This document shows positions 5,356 through 9,902 of a stretch of DNA of 9,902 nt, piece by piece. The notes under the pieces were generated by a model that saw only the letters and a list, made by a program, of their open reading frames with translations, did not search any database and had not been told where the DNA came from. The stretch spans positions 1 to 9,902 of the forward strand of contig JALSHP010000346.1 of the NCBI GenBank assembly GCA_026982175.1. The letters run 5' to 3'. The stretch's first letter is position 1. Each line of letters starts with the position of its first letter. The translations under genes were made by a program, and so were the position numbers. This stretch comes from Campylobacteraceae bacterium. Lineage in GTDB: Bacteria; Campylobacterota; Campylobacteria; Campylobacterales; Sulfurovaceae.

Positions 5356-6792
5356 ATGGAAAGTGAAACACTCCAACAAGAAGAGACCAAGAACGCTACG
5401 ACTAGTACCCCCAAAAAAAATAAAGCCAAAGAGAAAAAACAACCGTTTAGAATTAAACGTTATTATGTTTTTGCAGCCATAACACTTTTTTCATTACTCT
5501 TACCCTTCATCACCATTGATGGCAATCAGATATTTCTGCTCTCATTTGACCATAAGCAACTGCACCTCATGGGAACAGTTTTTGACATGCAAGAGCTTTA
5601 CATGATGCCATTTTTACTCATGCTTCTCTTCATTGGTATTTTTGCAGCTACGGCAATGGGTGGGCGAGTCTTTTGTGGTTGGGGTTGTCCTCAAACCATC
5701 TTTAGGGTTATTTACCGTGACTACATTGAGACCAAGCTTTTAGGTATGCGTAAACGTATCTCTAACAAACAAAAAGAGCCTGATTACAAAAAACATGCGG
5801 GTAAACGTATGATTGCCATTGCTATTTGGACAGTTCTTTCATTTGTGGCTGCTGCCAACTTCATTTGGTTTTTTGTACCCCCTGCTGATTTCTTTACTTA
5901 TATTCAAGACCCAATGGAACATATGGTTGTTATGGGTATGCTACTTGGCATTGTTGCTTTTCTTGTTTATGATGTCATTTTCCTTAAAGAAGATTGGTGT
6001 ATTTACATCTGTCCTTATTCAAGAATTCAATCGGTTCTTTATGATGAAAATACCCTTCAAGCCATCTATCACCCAGGTCGTGGGGGAGAAATTTATGATG
6101 AAAACAAAGAGAAAATAGTCTTTAAACAAAAAGATTTACCTGAAGAAGAAAATGAGTGTACCACCTGTGAGAAGTGTGTTACGGTTTGTCCTACCCACAT
6201 TGACATTAGAAAAGGGACACAGTTAGAGTGTATCAACTGTTTAGAGTGTGTTGATGCCTGTACCACCGTCATGGGAAAACTCGGCAAAGAATCATTGGTA
6301 CAATGGTCAAGTAACAACGAAATATATGAGGGAAATAAAACCAAACTCTTTAGACCTATTACCTATATGTACGCTGGTGTTTTAGCCCTTATTACAGTGG
6401 TAATGATTATGATGGGCGGGACAAAAGAGTATATGATTTTAGACATTAACAAAGGAAATAGACTCTATAAAATAGAAGATAAAACCGTAAGTAATGACTA
6501 CCTTATGTTCTTTAAAAATACCGAACCTAATACCCATACCTATAAACTTGAAGTGGTGGGGAAATATGCAGATAAAATAGAGATTAAACGCTTTAAACAA
6601 GCAACGGTTAAAGCAGGAAAAGGGACAAAAGAGGTCTTAATTCTCTCTACTAATCAAAACCTTAGCCAAGAGAAAAATGGGGACTCAATCCTATTGGTTA
6701 AGTTACATGCCTACTCAACAAGTGAACCTAAACGTGTCTTTGTAGATAAAGAGTTGTCTTTTGTCTATCCAAGTGTTGATAAAGTAAAATAA
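5356..6792 (+). CDS. ccoG: CcoG/RdxA/FixG membrane ferredoxin-like cbb3 oxidase assembly protein
   Basis: CcoG is an inner-membrane iron-sulfur protein of cbb3 oxidase biogenesis, thought to reduce or hand over copper in the CcoI-dependent route. The 478-residue product has a Lys-rich cytoplasmic N-terminus (1-35), membrane spans near 36-53, 83-101, 152-173 and 189-210, the conserved CGWGCPQ (107-113) and CIYICPYSR (215-223) motifs, two 4Fe-4S ferredoxin motifs (C268, C271, C274, C278 and C292, C295, C298, C302), a fifth span near 336-354, and a C-terminal Ig-like FixG domain (about 360-478) probably in the periplasm. Length and order match the family and nothing is missing. It diverges from ccoI over a 124-bp spacer and converges on feoB. 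Confidence 0.95.
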   Translation: MESETLQQEETKNATTSTPKKNKAKEKKQPFRIKRYYVFAAITLFSLLLPFITIDGNQIFLLSFDHKQLHLMGTVFDMQELYMMPFLLMLLFIGIFAATAMGGRVFCGWGCPQTIFRVIYRDYIETKLLGMRKRISNKQKEPDYKKHAGKRMIAIAIWTVLSFVAAANFIWFFVPPADFFTYIQDPMEHMVVMGMLLGIVAFLVYDVIFLKEDWCIYICPYSRIQSVLYDENTLQAIYHPGRGGEIYDENKEKIVFKQKDLPEEENECTTCEKCVTVCPTHIDIRKGTQLECINCLECVDACTTVMGKLGKESLVQWSSNNEIYEGNKTKLFRPITYMYAGVLALITVVMIMMGGTKEYMILDINKGNRLYKIEDKTVSNDYLMFFKNTEPNTHTYKLEVVGKYADKIEIKRFKQATVKAGKGTKEVLILSTNQNLSQEKNGDSILLVKLHAYSTSEPKRVFVDKELSFVYPSVDKVK

Positions 6793-6809
6793 CTTCTCTC
6801 TCCTTTAGC

Positions 6810-6829
6810 AAGAGCCTTAAAAGGCTCTT
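6810..6829. terminator. Hairpin between convergent ccoG and feoB, probable bidirectional terminator
   Basis: AAGAGCCTT (6810-6818) pairs exactly with AAGGCTCTT (6821-6829), giving a 9-bp stem or a 7-bp stem with a six-base loop. It lies 18 bp after the ccoG stop and 4 bp after the feoB stop. Neither side has a long T run, so termination strength is uncertain. Confidence 0.6.
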
Positions 6830-6832
6830 ACT

Positions 6833-8938
6833 CTACACTAAAACTCTATAGGTTATGAATGAAAGTATCCAAGCTGTCAATGTGGTAAAGACAAACAGAT
6901 ATGCCAAATACTTATAGCCTCCAGCCTCTTTCGCAAAGACCATTGAAGCTGCCAAACATGGCAGGTAAATCATCACAAAAACAATGAATGCCATAGCTGA
7001 GGCAAATGAGATATTGGCTCTTAGTTGCTCTTGAAGTGAAACTGTTCCCTCATCGACCTCATCGCCAATGGCATAAAGTACGCCCAAGGTTGAGACCACT
7101 ACCTCTTTGGCTGCCAATCCTGTCTCTAGGGCAACCGTCATTCGCCAATCAAAGCCCAATGGTTCAAAAATTGGTTCAGTCGCTTTACCAATTTGTCCCA
7201 AATAGGAATTTTCAAGCTTTTTAAGTTTAAGTTCATTCTCTAAACTTTTAACCAATACGGCATTGTCTCCTGCTGCCTCTATTTTGGCTGAAAATTCACT
7301 CTCAAAAAGGGGCTGTTGGGGATATGTTGAAGCAAACCAAATGAGCATGGAAGCGGCTAAAATAAATGTTCCTGCTTTTTTAAGGTAGCTTCGTGCTTTG
7401 TTGTAAACCGTATGCCAAACGAGGGAAAATGAGGGCATTCGATACTTTGGCATCTCCATTACAAAAGGTTCTGCTTCTCCTTTAAAGACAAAAAGTCTAA
7501 GTGCTTTTGCCATAATCAAGCCTAAAAATGCCCCTGCAATGTAGATAAGAAAGAGAATGTTACCTGCCTCTTGGGGTGAAAAAAAGACCCCCACAAAAAG
7601 AACATAGACAGGCATTTTTGCCCCACATGACATGAAGCCTATGATAAAAAGTGTAATGAGTCGGTCTTTCTCACTTTTGAGCGTTCGTGTGGACATATAG
7701 GCAGGAACGGAACAGCCAAAACCTGTCACCAAAGGGATGAAGCTTTTACCATGCAGTCCAAATTTATGAAAGAACCCATCGAGCAAAAAAGCGACTCGGC
7801 TCATGTAACCTGTGGTTTCAAGAAGCGTAATTCCAATGTATAAAATGATAATATTTGGCAAAAAGAGCAAGACAGCCCCCACCCCAGCGATGATACCATC
7901 TACCACCAAAGAGCGTGTGGCATCATGAGGGATGAGTGAACCAATCCAATCACCATACGCCCCAATGGCTGCGTCTATCCACTCCATCGGAATTGAACCA
8001 ATCTCAAAAGTGAGTTGAAAAAGCCCCCACATCATAAAGAGAAAAATAGGAATACCAATAAATTTGTTGAGTAAAATCGCATCTATCTTTTGCGTACGAT
8101 TCTTAAGCTCTTTTTTCTTTTTACTTTTAACCGTCTCCATACGAATACCTCGTGCAATGGCGATGTACTCATTGGCTTTAATGTCCACCATATTTTTGGT
8201 CTCATGATGGGTATAGATATGTTCAAGTGCGGCGACAATACGTGGTTGAAGTTCTATCATAATGGGATGGGTATGTATCTCTTCATAGAGATGTTTGTCT
8301 TCAAGTAAGATACGTAACGCAATCTCACGTGAACTCAAATCTCTTAATTTAAAGCCTTTGGCTTCAAGAAAAGAGGAGAGTTCAAAAATTTCCTCTTCAA
8401 AAACTTCAGAGTAGACAATATTAGAGCTACGTCTGCGTTTGCTATCAAAGCTTTCATGTATGGCATGTAAAAGCTCCTCAACCCCTTCTCCTGAATTGGC
8501 AGAGACCAACACCACAGGCACACCAACAATCGCTTCTATCTGTTTAACATCTATCTCTAAGCCCTCTTTTTTAAGCTCATCTGCCATGTTGAGGGCTAAC
8601 ACCATCTTTTTGTTAAGTTTTAAAAGCTCTAATGTTAAAAGTAAATTTCGTTGCAGATGGGTGGAGTCTAAAACATTGACAATAACATCATATTCCTCAT
8701 TGAGCAGATAGTTATGTGCCACTTTCTCCTCTTGGGTAAAACCACCAATGGAGTAAGTTCCTGGTAAATCTACCATTTCTAGCGTGTGTGAATCATGATG
8801 AAAGGAGACCTCTGTTTTTTCGACCGTTACCCCTGAAAAGTTCCCGACTTTAAGCGAGTTTGAGCCAGACATTGTGTTAATGAGCATAGACTTTCCAACA
8901 TTAGGCTGACCTGCAAGTACTACTTTAATGGTATCCAT
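6833..8938 (-). CDS. feoB: FeoB, ferrous iron transporter
   Basis: FeoB imports Fe(II) across the inner membrane, with a cytoplasmic GTPase domain controlling transport. In this 701-residue protein the G motifs are complete: GQPNVGKS (10-17), T38 in GVTVEK, DLPG (57-60), NMAD (117-120) and SANSGEG (146-152). A helical regulatory region follows (about 165-270), then a membrane domain with the two Gate motifs around GFGCSVPAYMSTRTL (406-420) and SCGAKMPVYV (437-446), and the conserved ETGLAAKEVVVSTLG (605-619). Length is within the normal range. Its ATG overlaps the feoA stop by one base (TAATG), with GGAG upstream. A Fur-controlled promoter would be expected upstream of the operon, beyond the window. 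Confidence 0.97.
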   Translation of the reverse strand: MDTIKVVLAGQPNVGKSMLINTMSGSNSLKVGNFSGVTVEKTEVSFHHDSHTLEMVDLPGTYSIGGFTQEEKVAHNYLLNEEYDVIVNVLDSTHLQRNLLLTLELLKLNKKMVLALNMADELKKEGLEIDVKQIEAIVGVPVVLVSANSGEGVEELLHAIHESFDSKRRRSSNIVYSEVFEEEIFELSSFLEAKGFKLRDLSSREIALRILLEDKHLYEEIHTHPIMIELQPRIVAALEHIYTHHETKNMVDIKANEYIAIARGIRMETVKSKKKKELKNRTQKIDAILLNKFIGIPIFLFMMWGLFQLTFEIGSIPMEWIDAAIGAYGDWIGSLIPHDATRSLVVDGIIAGVGAVLLFLPNIIILYIGITLLETTGYMSRVAFLLDGFFHKFGLHGKSFIPLVTGFGCSVPAYMSTRTLKSEKDRLITLFIIGFMSCGAKMPVYVLFVGVFFSPQEAGNILFLIYIAGAFLGLIMAKALRLFVFKGEAEPFVMEMPKYRMPSFSLVWHTVYNKARSYLKKAGTFILAASMLIWFASTYPQQPLFESEFSAKIEAAGDNAVLVKSLENELKLKKLENSYLGQIGKATEPIFEPLGFDWRMTVALETGLAAKEVVVSTLGVLYAIGDEVDEGTVSLQEQLRANISFASAMAFIVFVMIYLPCLAASMVFAKEAGGYKYLAYLFVFTTLTAWILSFITYRVLV

Positions 8939-9192
8939 TACTTTTTCTCCTCTAACATTTTTTCATCTATTTGCATCTCAACTTCTATCTTTTGGGCTTC
9001 ACTCATTCTAAGTCCTATGAGTGTGTCATCTGCTAGGATCTCAACCGTCTGTCTTCCCAAAGAACAAGCCTCAATACTGATGGCTGCTCCCTTAGTAATC
9101 CCAAATGAAAAGAGCCGACCTTTTAACGCTTCATCATTGCCTATGTTGGTAATGATGGCGTGGTCACCCTTATTTAATTCTGAAAGTTTCAC
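8938..9192 (-). CDS. feoA: FeoA, SH3-like ferrous iron transport accessory protein
   Basis: FeoA is a small cytoplasmic SH3-like protein that works with FeoB. The 84-residue sequence shows the usual MKLSELNKGDHAIIT opening, the GRLFSFGITKGAAI centre (normally RLxxLGxxxGxxI) and an ILADDTLIGLRMSEAQKIEV end typical of the family, plus a short charged tail. The start is GTG at 9192, with AGAAGGG (9202-9208) upstream at a spacing of 9. It follows the porin by 19 bases and overlaps feoB by one, so the three genes are probably cotranscribed. Confidence 0.93.
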   Translation of the reverse strand: MKLSELNKGDHAIITNIGNDEALKGRLFSFGITKGAAISIEACSLGRQTVEILADDTLIGLRMSEAQKIEVEMQIDEKMLEEKK

Positions 9193-9211
9193 TACTTATT
9201 TCCCTTCTATT

Positions 9212-9902
9212 TTAAAAATGATAATTGGCAAAAACACGTAGATGTTTTGCATCGTCCTCATCCACATGAGAAGCTTTTAAGTTTGAGAAAACACCATGAA
9301 GTTCTAAGTTTTTATTGAGTTCATAACTCATCACCCAATCTACTTCAGTTGCTTCTTCTCCTTGTTTATCTACCAATGTGACTCTCCCTAAAGCAAAAGT
9401 AAGACCCTCTAAGCGACTACTTGTTGGGGCATATTCCACCCCATACCAAATCGCTTCTCCATCTGCTCCTGCATTGTCCACAATGAGATATTCGGAGTTG
9501 GAGTAAAAAGGTCCTCCTCCAAAACCAGAAGTCACAGCATTGCCCTCTACTTTAGTATAAGCACCCGAAAAAGTCAAGCTCATTGGGTCAAGAGCAGCAC
9601 TAAGTGTAATGCCATAGAGTTTAGCGTTACGCTCCTTACTATAACTTTGATGTGCATATTGAAGCCCTATGCCATAACTCATGTTTCTTATACTTTTTAC
9701 ATAATCAGCTTCAAGAAATGCAATTCTATCAACTTGGGCTTTATGTAAACGATAATACCACCCTTGTAGCTCCAAATCTTCTACACCTGCATAGCTTACA
9801 CCCACTACTTGTACCCCGCTTTGCCCATTTAATGCTGTAAACTTGTCTACCACAGAAGCATCTACCCCTGCCATCTCTCTTAGATGTCCAAAAAAGAGTC
9901 TT
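9212..9902 (-). CDS. OprD-like outer-membrane porin, C-terminal part (cut by window edge)
   Basis: The frame is open to the window edge (RLFFGHLREMAGVDAS upstream of an internal Met), so only the last 229 or so residues are seen and the signal peptide is outside. Alternating hydrophobic/polar strands such as VQVVGVSYAG, LELQGWYYRL, MSYGIGLQYA and LYGITLSAAL, and a final aromatic residue in VFANYHF, mark an outer-membrane beta-barrel. The TSGFGGGPFYSNSEYLIVD loop and the GADGEA segment resemble OprD-family porins common in Campylobacterota. The barrel end is intact. The stop lies 19 bases before feoA on the same strand, so an operon with feoAB is likely. The substrate cannot be read from sequence; passage of ferrous iron or small anions is possible. 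Confidence 0.8.
   Translation of the reverse strand, partial: RLFFGHLREMAGVDASVVDKFTALNGQSGVQVVGVSYAGVEDLELQGWYYRLHKAQVDRIAFLEADYVKSIRNMSYGIGLQYAHQSYSKERNAKLYGITLSAALDPMSLTFSGAYTKVEGNAVTSGFGGGPFYSNSEYLIVDNAGADGEAIWYGVEYAPTSSRLEGLTFALGRVTLVDKQGEEATEVDWVMSYELNKNLELHGVFSNLKASHVDEDDAKHLRVFANYHF

Noticed and set aside
9193..9211. Separate Fur-controlled promoter for feoAB
   Set aside because: The 19-bp gap holds only the feoA ribosome site and has no room for a promoter and operator of its own; one inside the porin gene cannot be excluded but none was seen.
1..9902. tRNA, rRNA, CRISPR array or phage genes
   Set aside because: No cloverleaf-like segment, regularly spaced direct repeats or phage-type genes were seen in reading both strands.

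Overview
The window looks like chromosome of a Campylobacterota (epsilonproteobacterial) species. It has low GC, AT-rich spacers, purine-rich Shine-Dalgarno sites and occasional TTG/GTG starts. It carries a cbb3-oxidase biogenesis set (ccoG, ccoI, ccoS), feoAB, and an OprD-like porin of the kind common in Sulfurimonas, Sulfurovum and relatives. Genus cannot be fixed from these genes alone.

Layout. Bases 1-34 hold the last codons of an unidentified plus-strand gene. Bases 30-1108 are a complete-looking IS630-family insertion sequence flanked by TA dinucleotides; its minus-strand transposase is split over three frames at two A-runs. Just outside its right end is a 53-residue small gene (1124-1285), followed by a 265-residue membrane-anchored protein whose N-terminal domain is a peptide-deformylase fold with all three metal ligands replaced (1301-2098). 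A small convergent lipoprotein gene follows (2107-2313). Bases 2314-2587 are a very AT-rich gene-free spacer with nested dyads.

Core metal/respiration block. ccoS and ccoI form a tight minus-strand pair (2588-5231). ccoG (5356-6792) diverges from ccoI across a 124-bp spacer that carries two perfect inverted repeats overlapping the likely promoters. CcoI exports Cu(I) for the CuB site of cbb3 oxidase, CcoG handles or reduces copper in that route, and CcoS is needed for cofactor insertion into the catalytic subunit. The oxidase structural genes are not in the window. A hairpin at 6810-6829 separates ccoG from the convergent iron block.

Iron block. An OprD-like porin (cut by the right window edge), feoA and feoB lie on the minus strand with gaps of 19 bp and -1 bp, so they probably form one operon: an outer-membrane channel upstream of the inner-membrane ferrous iron transporter.

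The core genes are ordinary for this phylum. The points most worth a second look are the pseudo-deformylase membrane protein and its small partner gene, the reconstructed IS insertion between two overlapping genes, and the perfect dyads in the ccoI-ccoG spacer.
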